Source of the DNA: Alteromonas ponticola
Lineage (GTDB): Bacteria > Pseudomonadota > Gammaproteobacteria > Enterobacterales > Alteromonadaceae
Length of the DNA: 64,000 nucleotides
Assembly: GCF_012911815.1 (NCBI RefSeq)
Contig: NZ_JAATNW010000006.1
Coordinates: forward strand, 124,001 to 188,000
Reading direction: 5' to 3'
The notes beneath the pieces were generated by a model that searched no databases, was not told where the DNA came from, and saw nothing but the letters and a program-made list of their open reading frames with translations. Shown piece after piece: positions 18,703-27,987 of this stretch. Every line of letters starts with the position of its first letter. Position 1 is the first letter of the stretch. The position numbers and the translations under genes are program-made.

Positions 18703-19287
18703 TTACGACTCCGTAGTTGCCATATCAGCTGGACAAGGATGTAGCAAGGGCTGACTCGTATCGCAAACGCTAAAGGCGCGGGAATACTTAATCCACAGTA
18801 ACCACTCCGGTCTGGATGGTATGGCCGGAAAAGTTCGCCGGAAGCGGTAAAGCGCTTGATTACCTGCAATGCTTTTGTGCAGAACCAATGCGGTATAGCC
18901 ACTTGCTGTGCGACACAAGCTGCGCCAGGTTAGCTGTGGATAGCCGTTTTGCCTGCCTTCGGATAAGACTTTACTGGAAAAGCCACCAGTACAGGCCTTC
19001 TTACCCTTTCCATCATCTTCATTTTTTAACGAGTAAAGGTCGGCGTTATGCGCATCATAGGTCACAATCGTCTGCGCCATGTCGCTCATCGTTGTAGACA
19101 TCCAGCGGGTTTCCAACGTGTCATCTTTCTCTTTGGGCAGTTGGACTACATTCCATTCACCAGAGGGTAGCGGCATTTTTTGTACTAACATCTCACCCTT
19201 CTCTACGGGAACATGCGTTGCCGAGCAAGCAGAAATCAAGATCGTAGTCAGTATCAGTAGCTGTTTAATAAATAATTGATTTTTCAC
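18703..19287 (-). CDS. Predicted lipoprotein of unknown function
   Basis: The 194-residue product starts with a lipoprotein signal peptide (MKNQLFIKQLLILTTILISAC, lipobox ISAC with Cys near residue 21). The rest appears soluble, with several cysteines (ACTGGF, SLCRTA, SVCDTS) that could form disulfides in the periplasm. I do not recognise a family. It is the first gene of a two-gene unit with the YdeI-type gene, whose ATG abuts this stop codon. Confidence 0.7.
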   Translation of the reverse strand: MKNQLFIKQLLILTTILISACSATHVPVEKGEMLVQKMPLPSGEWNVVQLPKEKDDTLETRWMSTTMSDMAQTIVTYDAHNADLYSLKNEDDGKGKKACTGGFSSKVLSEGRQNGYPQLTWRSLCRTASGYTALVLHKSIAGNQALYRFRRTFPAIPSRPEWLLWIKYSRAFSVCDTSQPLLHPCPADMATTES

Positions 19288-19356
19288 GGATTTAGATGCT
19301 TATGCGTTTGCCACTCAAGTGGCCGCCGGCCAGAGTGCGATCAGTAACGCCAATTC

Positions 19357-20472
19357 CTATTTTGTCGGGCTGTTTTCAGAAGCCAGTGCAACACGTTGAC
19401 CCGTTGCCGCGCTTTGACGTGCAGCGTCCAGGATACGCATGACAATCATATTATTTTCCAGTGAAGATAAATCAAACTTTTCCGGAGTGATCTGCCCTTG
19501 GATAACAGCTTTAAAATAGCTGAAAGGGTCATCCAGTGGCACCGGACGTTTACGCAGTCGCTTATTGATTTCATTAAAGTCATCATAGCCACTGGCAATG
19601 CGCTTACGGAAGGTAGCGGCATTGTCAGCATATAAAACGCCGGTTTCACCATAGACCTCCATGTCTTTGCGGCCGATTGGCCAATTCCAGGACGCTTGTA
19701 TAATGACTTGCGAATCAGGGTAACTTAATATAATTGTGGCTTCATCATCAACGTCAGGATGATTATCTGGCTGTAATTGCGCGGTGACTGCGGTCACTGA
19801 CTGAGGAATTTCGCCTTGTTTCAGCCAGGTTGCCAGATTCGCCCCGTAGCAACCAAAATCAACAATTGCACCGCCGCCATTTTGAGCCGGATCCAATAAC
19901 CAGTCTAAGAATTCCTGGTTGATGCCAAGTTTTACAGGCCCTCTATGCCCGTCTCTCACGATGAGTTTGCGCATCGGGCCAATCTCCCCTGCTTTTAAAG
20001 AAGCCTTGACCGCATGATTACTCGCATACCAGGTGGTTTCATAATTAGTGAGCAGATGAATATTGTGCGTTTTGGCTAACTCATACATTTTTTCTGCATG
20101 CTGCATGTTAATCGCCAACGGCTTTTCAACCATCACATGAATGCCTCGAGGTGCGGCGGCCTCAACCACGGCGAGGTGTTCATGTATAGTACCAAATGCA
20201 GTCACCGCGTTGGGTTTAGTGGCGGTGAGCATCGCTTCCAGCGAAGGATAAACCTTCTCCATCGGATAGCCGTGCTGCTTACTGTATCGTCGCGCCAGGT
20301 CTTGGTTCGCTTCTGCAATTCCTACGATCTCAATATCACCGCGTTTTTCACTTTCGAAAATCCAGTGCACATGGGTATGGGTTAACCCCGCAACACCAAT
20401 ACGTAATTTTTCAGTGGCTAGCGACTGTCCACTAGTGACTAACGTTAACATTGCAAAAACCAACCATTTCAT
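19357..20472 (-). CDS. Exported Gfo/Idh/MocA family oxidoreductase-like protein
   Basis: A 371-residue protein with a Gfo/Idh/MocA fold: N-terminal Rossmann-like strand KLRIGVAGLTHTHVHW, the family EKPLA motif (VMVEKPLAINMQHAEKMYEL, about 114-133), and a C-terminal alpha/beta domain. It begins with a Sec-type signal peptide (MKWLVFAMLTLVTSGQSLA) with no twin arginine. That is odd for a family that binds NAD(P)H, unless the protein works as a lectin-like or cofactor-free protein outside the cytoplasm. The usual GxGxxG nucleotide loop is also degenerate. The gene stands alone. Confidence 0.8.
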   Translation of the reverse strand: MKWLVFAMLTLVTSGQSLATEKLRIGVAGLTHTHVHWIFESEKRGDIEIVGIAEANQDLARRYSKQHGYPMEKVYPSLEAMLTATKPNAVTAFGTIHEHLAVVEAAAPRGIHVMVEKPLAINMQHAEKMYELAKTHNIHLLTNYETTWYASNHAVKASLKAGEIGPMRKLIVRDGHRGPVKLGINQEFLDWLLDPAQNGGGAIVDFGCYGANLATWLKQGEIPQSVTAVTAQLQPDNHPDVDDEATIILSYPDSQVIIQASWNWPIGRKDMEVYGETGVLYADNAATFRKRIASGYDDFNEINKRLRKRPVPLDDPFSYFKAVIQGQITPEKFDLSSLENNMIVMRILDAARQSAATGQRVALASENSPTK

Positions 20473-20641
20473 TTTGTTTCCTCACGAGCAAGCTACGTAA
20501 TCCTGACAGTAGCTGTATCGCTTGTCCACTGAATGACGCGGCAATAAGGATAAACTTTTTGTACGCCGCACGCCTGGGCACAACATGATGCCATCACAGA
20601 CGTTGTCTGGTTAGGTAATAACGGTGCGGATGCAGCGCTAT

Positions 20642-20917
20642 CTAAAGCGACTGGTGCGAACGTTTGGTCAATTTCTGCTGAATGTAGGTACCGGCGTTTC
20701 CTGTGGCTGCCCAGACGGTCAGGGCTCCCCAGGCGATGATTGAAAATCCGGCTGGCACGTTAAGCACAGCAATTTTGACCAAGTGACGACGGTTAAAAAA
20801 CACTGCCAACACGGTGGGCAGAAAATAGACAAACAAAAAAACCAGGCCAAACAGAACAAGCGAAGTGGCGTCACTCTGTGTCCAGATTTGGGTGAACTGT
20901 TCAATATATTGATTCAT
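20642..20917 (-). CDS. Superinfection immunity-like small membrane protein
   Basis: A 91-residue protein with two hydrophobic helices (about 17-37 and 52-71). The intervening FLPTVLAVFFNRRHLVKI and following NVPAGFSIIAWGALTVWA match the superinfection immunity family (Imm_superinfect, named after phage T4 Imm). Similar chromosomal proteins are widespread and often have no proven phage role. There is no phage gene nearby. The gene lies alone, divergent from lexA. Confidence 0.7.
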   Translation of the reverse strand: MNQYIEQFTQIWTQSDATSLVLFGLVFLFVYFLPTVLAVFFNRRHLVKIAVLNVPAGFSIIAWGALTVWAATGNAGTYIQQKLTKRSHQSL

Positions 20918-21077
20918 TTTATCTTCCTTTTTGGCTGAGTTAGGTAACGTTTTTCATCGAGGTTAAAAAGCGATGATTTTCAACAGTAGTCACATACCAG
21001 GAACTTTTCTTACAGCAGTTGTAAAATTTTTTACCGTAGTCGTTGTGCCTCAATGTCACACCCATCCAAAATAGACC

Positions 21078-21105
21078 TTGCGATTTATCCAGCACTGGTT
21101 ATACT
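21078..21105 (+). promoter_or_regulatory. lexA promoter
   Basis: TTGCGA at 21078-21083 and TATACT at 21100-21105 are separated by 16 bases, a good sigma-70-type promoter 31 bases upstream of the lexA ATG. The SOS box begins 8 bases after the -10 element, so LexA binding would cover the start point. Confidence 0.7.
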
Positions 21106-21113
21106 GCGGCTAA

Positions 21114-21129
21114 CTGTATAGAAAAACAG
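21114..21129 (+). promoter_or_regulatory. SOS box (LexA operator)
   Basis: CTGTATAGAAAAACAG is an exact CTGT-N8-ACAG LexA site ending 7 bases before the lexA start codon. It predicts negative autoregulation of lexA. I found no convincing second SOS box beside it. Confidence 0.88.
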
Positions 21130-21136
21130 GCTGTTT

Positions 21137-21757
21137 ATGCGTCCACTTACCCCAAGACAAACGGAAGTTCTGGAATTAATCAAAGGTACCATGCAGGATA
21201 CTGGCATGCCGCCTACTCGGGCTGAAATCGCCAGAGAATTAGGCTTCAAATCGGCCAATGCTGCCGAGGAACATTTAAAGGCGCTGGCACGAAAAGGGGT
21301 AATTGAAATTTTACCCGGTACCTCACGGGGTATTCGACTGCTCCTGCAGGAAGATGAACCTGAAGAGCTAGGGTTGCCACTTATTGGCCGTGTAGCCGCA
21401 GGCGAGCCCATCCTTGCCCAGGAACACGTTGAAGCGCATTACAAGGTTGATCCAGCCTTGTTTAAACCTCACGCCGATTTTTTACTGCGCGTAAACGGCA
21501 TGAGTATGAAAGACATTGGTATTCTTGATGGTGATTTACTCGCTGTGCATAGAACCGTTGATGTACATAATGGTCAGGTCGTGGTCGCCCGCGTTGACGA
21601 AGATGTAACGGTAAAGCGACTCGAGAAGAAAGGCAGTCAGGTAATTTTGCACGCAGAAAACGATGACTTTTCACCGATAAAAGTGGATCTTTCCTGTCAG
21701 CCATTTTCAATCGAAGGCATTGCTGTTGGCGTAATCCGCAACGCTGACTGGATGTAA
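21137..21757 (+). CDS. lexA: LexA repressor
   Basis: LexA represses the SOS regulon and self-cleaves when RecA filaments form on single-stranded DNA. The 206-residue protein has the N-terminal winged HTH ([20 protein letters not shown], about 24-43), the cleavage site Ala88-Gly89 in GRVAAGEP, and the catalytic dyad Ser123 (NGMSMKD) and Lys160 (DVTVKRL). All key residues are intact. An exact SOS box lies directly upstream and a perfect 10-bp terminator stem follows the stop. plsB and a DinF-type MATE gene lie in the same window, echoing the E. coli plsB-dgkA-lexA-dinF order. Confidence 0.98.
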   Translation: MRPLTPRQTEVLELIKGTMQDTGMPPTRAEIARELGFKSANAAEEHLKALARKGVIEILPGTSRGIRLLLQEDEPEELGLPLIGRVAAGEPILAQEHVEAHYKVDPALFKPHADFLLRVNGMSMKDIGILDGDLLAVHRTVDVHNGQVVVARVDEDVTVKRLEKKGSQVILHAENDDFSPIKVDLSCQPFSIEGIAVGVIRNADWM

Positions 21758-22138
21758 ACTTAACTGGCTGTTAACGGGTTTTAACAGCCAATTCTTCCCC
21801 AAATATAAAAATTTCTTTATCCCTCCGCTAGTTACCAATAGTTTTAAGGTTTTCTCTATTGATTCACTGCACTTACATTGTGCAGCGTTGTTCATAAAAC
21901 AGTCAAATTCATCTGATAAGTTTTAGTTTGATTAAAACTTGAGCAGATCCGCGTTTTTTTCAAAGAAAAGACTAGACGCGCCTTATAAATTGCGTAATTC
22001 TTAGTCACTAATTAACAATATAATAACAACGACCTATCCAATCTTTTACATCAGATTAGAATGTAAGCTGATTTAGGTCAGGACGAACCGCAAGCTGGTT
22101 CAGTGATTTGTCGGCTTAGTCCATCACGGAGGTGTTGA
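21758..22138. other. Intergenic region between lexA and the cox operon
   Basis: This 381-base AT-rich gap holds the lexA terminator (21765-21790) and, presumably, the cytochrome oxidase promoter. A TTATAAA element at 21983-21989 is a possible -10 without a clear -35. A short stem GAACC/GGTTC lies at 22085-22101 in the likely leader. GGAGGT at about 22128-22133 is the coxB ribosome binding site. No coding frame is supported. Confidence 0.5.
21765..21790 (+). terminator. Terminator stem after lexA
   Basis: TGGCTGTTAA and TTAACAGCCA form a perfect 10-bp stem with the loop CGGGTT, 8 bases after the lexA stop. It is followed by ATTCTT, only a weak T tract, but the position and perfect stem support termination. 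Confidence 0.7.
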
Positions 22139-23305
22139 GTGAAAAGACTCACAAATGTCTTATCGATCGTTTTGGGGACGCTACCAACATTCGTTTTCAG
22201 TTTTACCGCTCAGGCAGCTGAAAGTGGTGGTAAAGCAGTGTCCGATCTTAATTTGCGTCCTGGCGTGACCGAAATCAGTGGCCAGGTGTATGACCTGCAC
22301 ATGTTAATGTTTTTCATCTGCGTGGCGATTGCTGTTGTGGTATTCGGTGTCATGTTTACCTCCATGTATTTGCATCGTAAATCACGCGGTGCCAAACCGG
22401 CTCATTTTCATGAAAACGTGAAGGTGGAAATAGCCTGGACCGTGGTACCGTTTCTTATCCTGGTTTTCATGGCTGTACCTGCCGCTCAAACTCTCATTGC
22501 AATGGAAGATACCACCGAACCGGATATGACAGTACTGGTCACGGGATCGCAATGGAAGTGGCATTACAAATATATGGACAGCGAAGTTGAGTATTATTCG
22601 CTATTGGCCACCCAGCAGGAGCAGATCACCAACCGCTTTGAAAAAGGCGAGAATTACCTGTTAGAAGTAGATAGACCGCTGGTCATTCCCACGGGGCAAA
22701 AAGTTCGCTTTCTCATCACCTCTGAGGACGTCATTCATTCGTGGTGGGTGCCTGACTTCGCAGTTAAAAAAGACGCTAACCCAGGCTTTATTAACGAAGC
22801 CTGGACAAAAGTTGACGAGCCAGGTGTCTACCGTGGCCAATGCGCTGAACTCTGTGGCAAAGATCATGGGTTTATGCCGGTAGTGGTTATAGCCAAAGAA
22901 CCCGCTGAATTCAATACCTGGATGAGTGAACAGGAAGAAGCGTTACGTAAGGCCAAAGAAGAAGAGCAGCGTTTACTGGCCATGAACATGAGTATAGAAG
23001 AGTTAATGGCCGAAGGTAAGCGTGTATATAACACTGCCTGTGCTGCCTGCCATATGCCCAACGGTGAAGGTCTGCCCGGCGTGTTTCCTGCGTTAAAGGG
23101 AAGCCCTATGGTGATGGAAGACCAGCTTGCACACATCGATATCGTATTGAACGGCAAAGCTGGTACAGCGATGCAGGCATTCGGAAAAATGTTAAGTCTT
23201 AAAGAAATCGCAGCAGTGGTAACGTATGAACGTAACGCCTGGGGAAATAATACCGGCGATATCGTACAGCCCAAAGATGTTAATGCAATAGCTACAGGCG
23301 AATAG
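22139..23305 (+). CDS. coxB: Cytochrome c oxidase subunit II with fused cytochrome c domain
   Basis: Subunit II accepts electrons through its CuA centre. The 388-residue protein has a signal-like N-terminus, two membrane helices (about 53-75 and 100-122), and a cupredoxin domain with the CuA motif [16 protein letters not shown]-terminal fused cytochrome c domain carries CAACH (about residues 300-304) and a later Met in [11 protein letters not shown]. The fusion means electrons can pass from soluble cytochrome c to the attached haem. The start is GTG at 22139, chosen for its GGAGGT. It heads the cox operon, 10 bases before coxA. Confidence 0.95.
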   Translation: MKRLTNVLSIVLGTLPTFVFSFTAQAAESGGKAVSDLNLRPGVTEISGQVYDLHMLMFFICVAIAVVVFGVMFTSMYLHRKSRGAKPAHFHENVKVEIAWTVVPFLILVFMAVPAAQTLIAMEDTTEPDMTVLVTGSQWKWHYKYMDSEVEYYSLLATQQEQITNRFEKGENYLLEVDRPLVIPTGQKVRFLITSEDVIHSWWVPDFAVKKDANPGFINEAWTKVDEPGVYRGQCAELCGKDHGFMPVVVIAKEPAEFNTWMSEQEEALRKAKEEEQRLLAMNMSIEELMAEGKRVYNTACAACHMPNGEGLPGVFPALKGSPMVMEDQLAHIDIVLNGKAGTAMQAFGKMLSLKEIAAVVTYERNAWGNNTGDIVQPKDVNAIATGE

Positions 23306-23315
23306 GAGAAGGTTT

Positions 23316-24932
23316 ATGGCACATTCATCAGACACTATAGCGCCTGAGCATACCGGGGCGCACGAGCACGATGATCATCACGATCATCATATTCCAAGCG
23401 GCATAAAGCGCTGGTTGTATACCACCAACCATAAGGATATCGGCACTTTATACCTTTGGTTTGCGTTTATTATGTTCCTGATTGGCGGCGCGATGGCGAT
23501 GGTTATTCGTCTCGAATTGTTCCAGCCCGGACTGCAAATTGTTGACCCTAACTTTTTTAATCAGATGACCACGGTGCATGGACTTATCATGGTGTTTGGT
23601 GCGGTTATGCCAGCCTTTACTGGCCTGGCCAACTGGCTGGTGCCCATGATGATTGGGGCCCCGGATATGGCGCTGCCGCGCATGAATAACTGGAGTTTCT
23701 GGATCCTGCCGGGGGCTTTTTTGATTTTGTTGGCCTCATTATTTATGGAAGGCGGTGGCCCTTCATTTGGCTGGACCTTCTACGCACCACTCTCTACTAC
23801 TTACAGCGGTGATAGCACGGCGCTATTTGTATTCTCAGTGCACATCATGGGTGCTTCCTCCATTATGGGTGCCATCAACGTTATCGTTACTATCTTTAAC
23901 ATGCGTGCACCCGGCATGACCTGGATGAAAATGCCGTTATTTGTCTGGACATGGTTGATCACCGCATTCTTGCTTATTGCTGTTATGCCGGTACTGGCGG
24001 GTGCCGTAACCATGGTGTTAACCGATAAATTCTTCGGTACCAGTTTCTTTAATGCCGCTGGTGGCGGCGACCCGGTAATGTTCCAGCATATTTTCTGGTT
24101 CTTCGGCCACCCAGAAGTATACATAATGATATTGCCGGCTTTCGGTATTATCTCGCAAATTGTGCCCACGTTTTCGCGTAAAAAATTGTTTGGTTATGCA
24201 TCGATGGTTTATGCCACCGCGTCGATAGCCTTACTGTCGTTCGTAGTATGGGCGCACCACATGTTTACTACCGGTATGCCAGTTGCCGCTGAAATGTTCT
24301 TTATGTTTGCCACTATGCTTATCTCTGTGCCCACGGGGGTGAAGGTATTTAACTGGGTGGCGACCATGTGGCGGGGGTCGATGACATTTGAGGTCCCAAT
24401 GTTATTTGCCGTTGCGTTTATTGTCCTGTTTACCATTGGTGGACTCTCCGGTTTGATGCTGGCCATTACACCTGTAGATTTCCAATACCATGATACGTAT
24501 TTTGTCGTCGCGCACTTCCATTATGTTCTAGTGACCGGCGCGATATTTTCCATTATGGCGGCGGTGTATTACTGGCTGCCGAAGTGGACTGGCAAAATGT
24601 TCGACATAACATTAGCCAAATGGCACTTCTGGTGCTCATTAATTTCCGTTAACGTCTTGTTCTTCCCAATGCACTTTGTTGGCTTAGCCGGCATGCCTCG
24701 TCGAATTCCTGACTATGCACTGCAATTTGCCGATTTTAATAAGTGGATTAGTTTAGGTGGCTTTGCCTTTGGTTTATCGCAGCTGATCTTCTTAGCTCTG
24801 CTGATTAAAGCCTGTCGTAAACAGGGCGAGCCCGTTTCTTCTCAGGTGTGGGAAGGCGCTGAAGGACTGGAGTGGGAAATACCTTCACCAGCGCCTTACC
24901 ATACTTTCGAAACACCGCCTGTGATCAAATGA
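23316..24932 (+). CDS. coxA: Cytochrome c oxidase subunit I
   Basis: The catalytic subunit of an aa3-type haem-copper oxidase, 538 residues with 12 membrane helices. Visible are [17 protein letters not shown] with the low-spin haem histidine, [17 protein letters not shown] with the His-Tyr cross-link pair of the CuB site and the K-channel, [10 protein letters not shown] with the two CuB histidines, and [11 protein letters not shown] near the C-terminus with haem a3 and haem a ligands. The N-terminus has an extra His/Asp-rich stretch (about residues 12-28: [14 protein letters not shown]), possibly metal-binding. It is the second gene of the operon. Confidence 0.97.
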   Translation: MAHSSDTIAPEHTGAHEHDDHHDHHIPSGIKRWLYTTNHKDIGTLYLWFAFIMFLIGGAMAMVIRLELFQPGLQIVDPNFFNQMTTVHGLIMVFGAVMPAFTGLANWLVPMMIGAPDMALPRMNNWSFWILPGAFLILLASLFMEGGGPSFGWTFYAPLSTTYSGDSTALFVFSVHIMGASSIMGAINVIVTIFNMRAPGMTWMKMPLFVWTWLITAFLLIAVMPVLAGAVTMVLTDKFFGTSFFNAAGGGDPVMFQHIFWFFGHPEVYIMILPAFGIISQIVPTFSRKKLFGYASMVYATASIALLSFVVWAHHMFTTGMPVAAEMFFMFATMLISVPTGVKVFNWVATMWRGSMTFEVPMLFAVAFIVLFTIGGLSGLMLAITPVDFQYHDTYFVVAHFHYVLVTGAIFSIMAAVYYWLPKWTGKMFDITLAKWHFWCSLISVNVLFFPMHFVGLAGMPRRIPDYALQFADFNKWISLGGFAFGLSQLIFLALLIKACRKQGEPVSSQVWEGAEGLEWEIPSPAPYHTFETPPVIK

Positions 24933-24958
24933 TCCCAGGCGCATAACAGGTACCGCAT

Positions 24959-25549
24959 ATGAGCGAACAAGCGAAAAACAATCAGAAAATGGTCATTAAG
25001 CTATTAGTGATTGTGGTTGGTATGTTTGGCTTCGGTTTCGCTCTGGTGCCTCTTTATGACGTTTTTTGTGACCTTACTGGAATTAACGGTAAAACTGCGA
25101 ATTCTGCGGCGGTCTATACACCGATTGAAATTGATGAGTCGCGTACGATCAGCGTGGAGTTTATTACGCGAACTAACACCGGCATGCCATGGGAGTTCAG
25201 AGCGGAAACAACGCGCGTAAAGGTTCATCCGGGTGAACTGAGTACGGTTAATTTTTACGTCAGAAATCCGGCAAACAAACAAATTGTAGCGCAAGCGATA
25301 CCTTCGGTGTCGCCGGGTGTGGCAGCGCTTTACCTGAATAAAACCGAGTGTTTCTGTTTTAATCAGCAACCGCTTTTGGCAGGTGAAGAAGCCAGTATGC
25401 CAATGCAGTTTTATGTCGATCCACAACTACCTGACGATATTTCATTTTTTACAGTGCAATACACCCTTTTTGACGTAACTGGTAAGGGTGACAAACTCGC
25501 TGTTAAAGAGAACCCTTATTTACGTGAACAGCCTGAGAGTGGCATTTAA
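24959..25549 (+). CDS. ctaG: Cytochrome c oxidase assembly protein CtaG/Cox11
   Basis: CtaG/Cox11 delivers copper to the CuB site of subunit I. The 196-residue protein has one N-terminal membrane helix (about 10-30) and a periplasmic immunoglobulin-like domain with the copper-binding motif ECFCFNQQPL. LVPLYDVFCDLTGINGKT after the helix is a family hallmark. It sits between coxA and the subunit III gene, the usual order in proteobacterial cox operons. Confidence 0.95.
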   Translation: MSEQAKNNQKMVIKLLVIVVGMFGFGFALVPLYDVFCDLTGINGKTANSAAVYTPIEIDESRTISVEFITRTNTGMPWEFRAETTRVKVHPGELSTVNFYVRNPANKQIVAQAIPSVSPGVAALYLNKTECFCFNQQPLLAGEEASMPMQFYVDPQLPDDISFFTVQYTLFDVTGKGDKLAVKENPYLREQPESGI

Positions 25550-25573
25550 CACTTTAAGGATATGGAGAAAACT

Positions 25574-26452
25574 ATGCAGCAACCCTATGAAAAATACTAT
25601 GTTCCTGCGCAAAGCCCCTGGCCAATCGTCGGTGCAGTAGCACTGTTTCTGATTGCGCTGGGCGCGGGTAATTTTGTGGTTGAATCGACACAAGGAAAAG
25701 AAGGTTACGGTGGATACATTTTGCTTGCGGGCATAGTGACGCTACTGGTGATGTTATTCGGCTGGTTTAAAAATCAGATCGATGAATCTATGAGTGGTCT
25801 TTACAGTGCGCAATTAGGCCGCTCTTATCGCCAAGGTATGAGCTGGTTCATTTTCTCTGAAGTGATGTTTTTCTTCGCCTTTTTCGGGGCGTTATTTTAC
25901 GCCCGCATGATTTCAGTGCCCTGGTTGGGCGGCAGCATGAATAACGAGATGACCAATGTGGTGTTGTGGCCGGGCTTTGAAGCTATATGGCCGTTAGTGA
26001 AAACCCCGGATGGCACGACTACCCAGGAAATGGGCCCGGGTGGTCTCCCCACCATCAATACCATTATTCTATTAGTTTCATCAGTGACTCTGCACTATGC
26101 CCATGTGGGCCTGGAAAAAAATAAACGTAAGCAGCTGACCTGGCTGCTGGGGATAACTATTTTATTAGGCTGTGGCTTTTTAGTATTGCAGGTAGAAGAG
26201 TATATTCACGCTTACAAAGAGCTGGATTTAACTTTACAGTCAGGCATTTATGGCAATACATTCTTTATGCTGACCGGGTTCCATGGCATGCACGTGACCC
26301 TGGGGACCATCATTTTGATGGTAATGTTTTTACGCGTGTTAAAAGGTCACTTTACCCCTGACGATCATTTTGCTTTCCAGGCAGGCAGCTGGTACTGGCA
26401 CTTCGTCGACGTGGTTTGGGTAATGTTATTTCTTTTTGTCTACGTGCTATAA
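25574..26452 (+). CDS. ctaE: Cytochrome c oxidase subunit III
   Basis: A subunit III protein of about 292 residues with seven membrane helices. It shows the family motifs FFFAFFGALFYARM, the HYAHVGLEKNKRK loop, TGFHGMHVTLG and the C-terminal GSWYWHFVDVVWVMLFL. Subunit III stabilises proton pumping and the lifetime of subunit I. I chose the ATG at 25574 (MQQPYEKYYVP) because GGAG lies at proper spacing; the ATG at 25562 is too close to the AAGGA before it. It is the last structural gene; a DUF2909 gene on the opposite strand follows. Confidence 0.95.
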   Translation: MQQPYEKYYVPAQSPWPIVGAVALFLIALGAGNFVVESTQGKEGYGGYILLAGIVTLLVMLFGWFKNQIDESMSGLYSAQLGRSYRQGMSWFIFSEVMFFFAFFGALFYARMISVPWLGGSMNNEMTNVVLWPGFEAIWPLVKTPDGTTTQEMGPGGLPTINTIILLVSSVTLHYAHVGLEKNKRKQLTWLLGITILLGCGFLVLQVEEYIHAYKELDLTLQSGIYGNTFFMLTGFHGMHVTLGTIILMVMFLRVLKGHFTPDDHFAFQAGSWYWHFVDVVWVMLFLFVYVL

Positions 26453-26469
26453 CATCGTTGGCCCCGCGC

Positions 26470-26676
26470 TCAGTAAGGGCGCGGGTTCGGGGTAATCAAA
26501 CCGGTCGCAATGGCAACCAGAATAATGAGAACTATGAGTGCAGATGTCATCACTCTTCGGCCAATATACTTACTCATCGGTTGTTTAGTATCGTTTTTCA
26601 TCATCACGCGCATTGCCAGAAATAAATTCACAATCATAAATATGAGCAATCCGATCAAAATTATTTTTATTAACAT
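26470..26676 (-). CDS. DUF2909 twin-transmembrane protein
   Basis: A 68-residue protein with two hydrophobic helices (about 3-23 and 45-62) joined by a polar linker, MMKNDTKQPMSKYIGRRV, matching DUF2909. In several gammaproteobacteria this small gene lies inside the cox cluster on the opposite strand, as here between subunit III and SURF1. A role in oxidase biogenesis is only inferred from this conserved location. It is convergent with ctaE (17 bases) and divergent from the SURF1 gene. Confidence 0.82.
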   Translation of the reverse strand: MLIKIILIGLLIFMIVNLFLAMRVMMKNDTKQPMSKYIGRRVMTSALIVLIILVAIATGLITPNPRPY

Positions 26677-26710
26677 CTTTTCCTCTTGTGTCTTCTGGAG
26701 CGAGTAAGTT

Positions 26711-27436
26711 GTGCCGTTAACTTCTGCCCGTGCTTATGTCGCCTTTAGTTGCTGCATTTTAGCAATTACAACCATGCTTGGGCTTGGAGTCTGGCAACTT
26801 GACCGCATGAACCAAAAGCAACAACGTCTGGATAGCATAACGCAAAAAAAAGGTTTGGGAATCATTCCTTTGTCTGAACTGCAGGAACAGGTTGATATAC
26901 GCGATGCAAAGGTAGGCTTTTCCGGCCAAACCGACAACCAGCGGATTTTTTTGTTAGATAATCAAACCAATAATGGACGCGTTGGTTATCAGGTGTTGGC
27001 ACCCGTTGATACTAATTATGGGTCCGTGTTAGCTAACTTTGGTTGGATCGAGGGCAGTCTGCAACGAGAAATACTGCCTGAATTTGCGTTACCTCAGGCG
27101 CTTACTGAGTTTACTGGCTATGTGCGTTTGCCTGCGAAGAATCCATTTGTTTCTGAAACGGCTACCACTGCCACAGCATTTCCGATGGTTATTCAGGAAG
27201 TTAATCTGGAGATACTGTCTGTGTTTGCGGGTAAAACATTGTTACCGTTTACCGTGATGATTGACACGCCTGATGACCCTCAGTTTGTGCAGCAGTTTGC
27301 ACCTGTGGTGATGCCGCCGGAAAAACACTTTGCCTATGCTTTTCAGTGGTTTGGCCTTGCCACGGCTGCTGCAGTTATCACTTTCGTCGTCTTCTTTAAA
27401 CAGAGGGAAAACCATGACCAAATCAACAATGACTAA
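26711..27436 (+). CDS. SURF1 family cytochrome oxidase assembly protein
   Basis: A 241-residue SURF1-type protein with an N-terminal membrane helix (about 8-28), a periplasmic domain, and a second helix near the C-terminus (about 205-228). Landmarks are LGVWQLDRMNQKQQRLDSI and the C-terminal PEKHFAYAFQWFGLATAA. SURF1 proteins assist haem a insertion into subunit I. The start is a GTG at 26711 with GGAG upstream. The 3' end overlaps the next gene by 23 bases, indicating coupled expression. Confidence 0.88.
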   Translation: MPLTSARAYVAFSCCILAITTMLGLGVWQLDRMNQKQQRLDSITQKKGLGIIPLSELQEQVDIRDAKVGFSGQTDNQRIFLLDNQTNNGRVGYQVLAPVDTNYGSVLANFGWIEGSLQREILPEFALPQALTEFTGYVRLPAKNPFVSETATTATAFPMVIQEVNLEILSVFAGKTLLPFTVMIDTPDDPQFVQQFAPVVMPPEKHFAYAFQWFGLATAAAVITFVVFFKQRENHDQINND

Positions 27437-27977
27437 AAAAGGCGCCATCTTATTGCTATTCGCCGCCTTTATTGTTCCGGTTATTCTAGCCAAGTTTGCC
27501 CTGGATAATGATTGGTTCAGTCGTGGCAGCACCAATAAGGGTGAATTGCTGCAACCGGTAAAGGATATTAACGCACTATTGGCCGAACAACCCAAACGCT
27601 GGCGGTTATTGTATACCCTGCCAGAGCAATGCCGGCAGTCATGCCAAAACGCCATATACAGCATACATCAGGTGTGGCTCGCGTTAGGCAAAGAAAGCGA
27701 TCGAGCTGAGGTAACGGTACTGGTGACAGATAAAAGTGACCCCACCATTACGCGTCAGATCGCCGAAGAGAACAATATCAATACCATTACTACCACCCGT
27801 GACAAGCTGGAATCTTCCGAGCTCAATACATCTGGCGAGGAAATTTTACTGGTGGATACATTGAATAATGCGATGCTGCGCTATCAGGTTTATGATGATA
27901 AGCAAGAGGCGGTAATGGCAAGCCGGGATATATTGGCTGATTTAAAAAAGCTGTTAAAGTTGTCACGTATTGGCTAG
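27414..27977 (+). CDS. Cox-cluster membrane-anchored hypothetical protein
   Basis: A protein of about 187 residues that starts with a Lys-rich segment and one membrane helix (about 9-30), followed by a periplasmic domain. A pair of cysteines in PEQCRQSCQNAIYSIHQVW lies in a thioredoxin-like context reminiscent of SCO proteins, though it is CX3C and the rest does not match SCO clearly. Similar genes occur between SURF1 and ctaA in gammaproteobacterial cox operons. ATG 27414 is preferred because AGAGGGAAAA precedes it. The function is unknown; a redox or copper chaperone role is speculation. Confidence 0.75.
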   Translation: MTKSTMTKKGAILLLFAAFIVPVILAKFALDNDWFSRGSTNKGELLQPVKDINALLAEQPKRWRLLYTLPEQCRQSCQNAIYSIHQVWLALGKESDRAEVTVLVTDKSDPTITRQIAEENNINTITTTRDKLESSELNTSGEEILLVDTLNNAMLRYQVYDDKQEAVMASRDILADLKKLLKLSRIG

Positions 27978-27987
27978 AGGAATCAGC

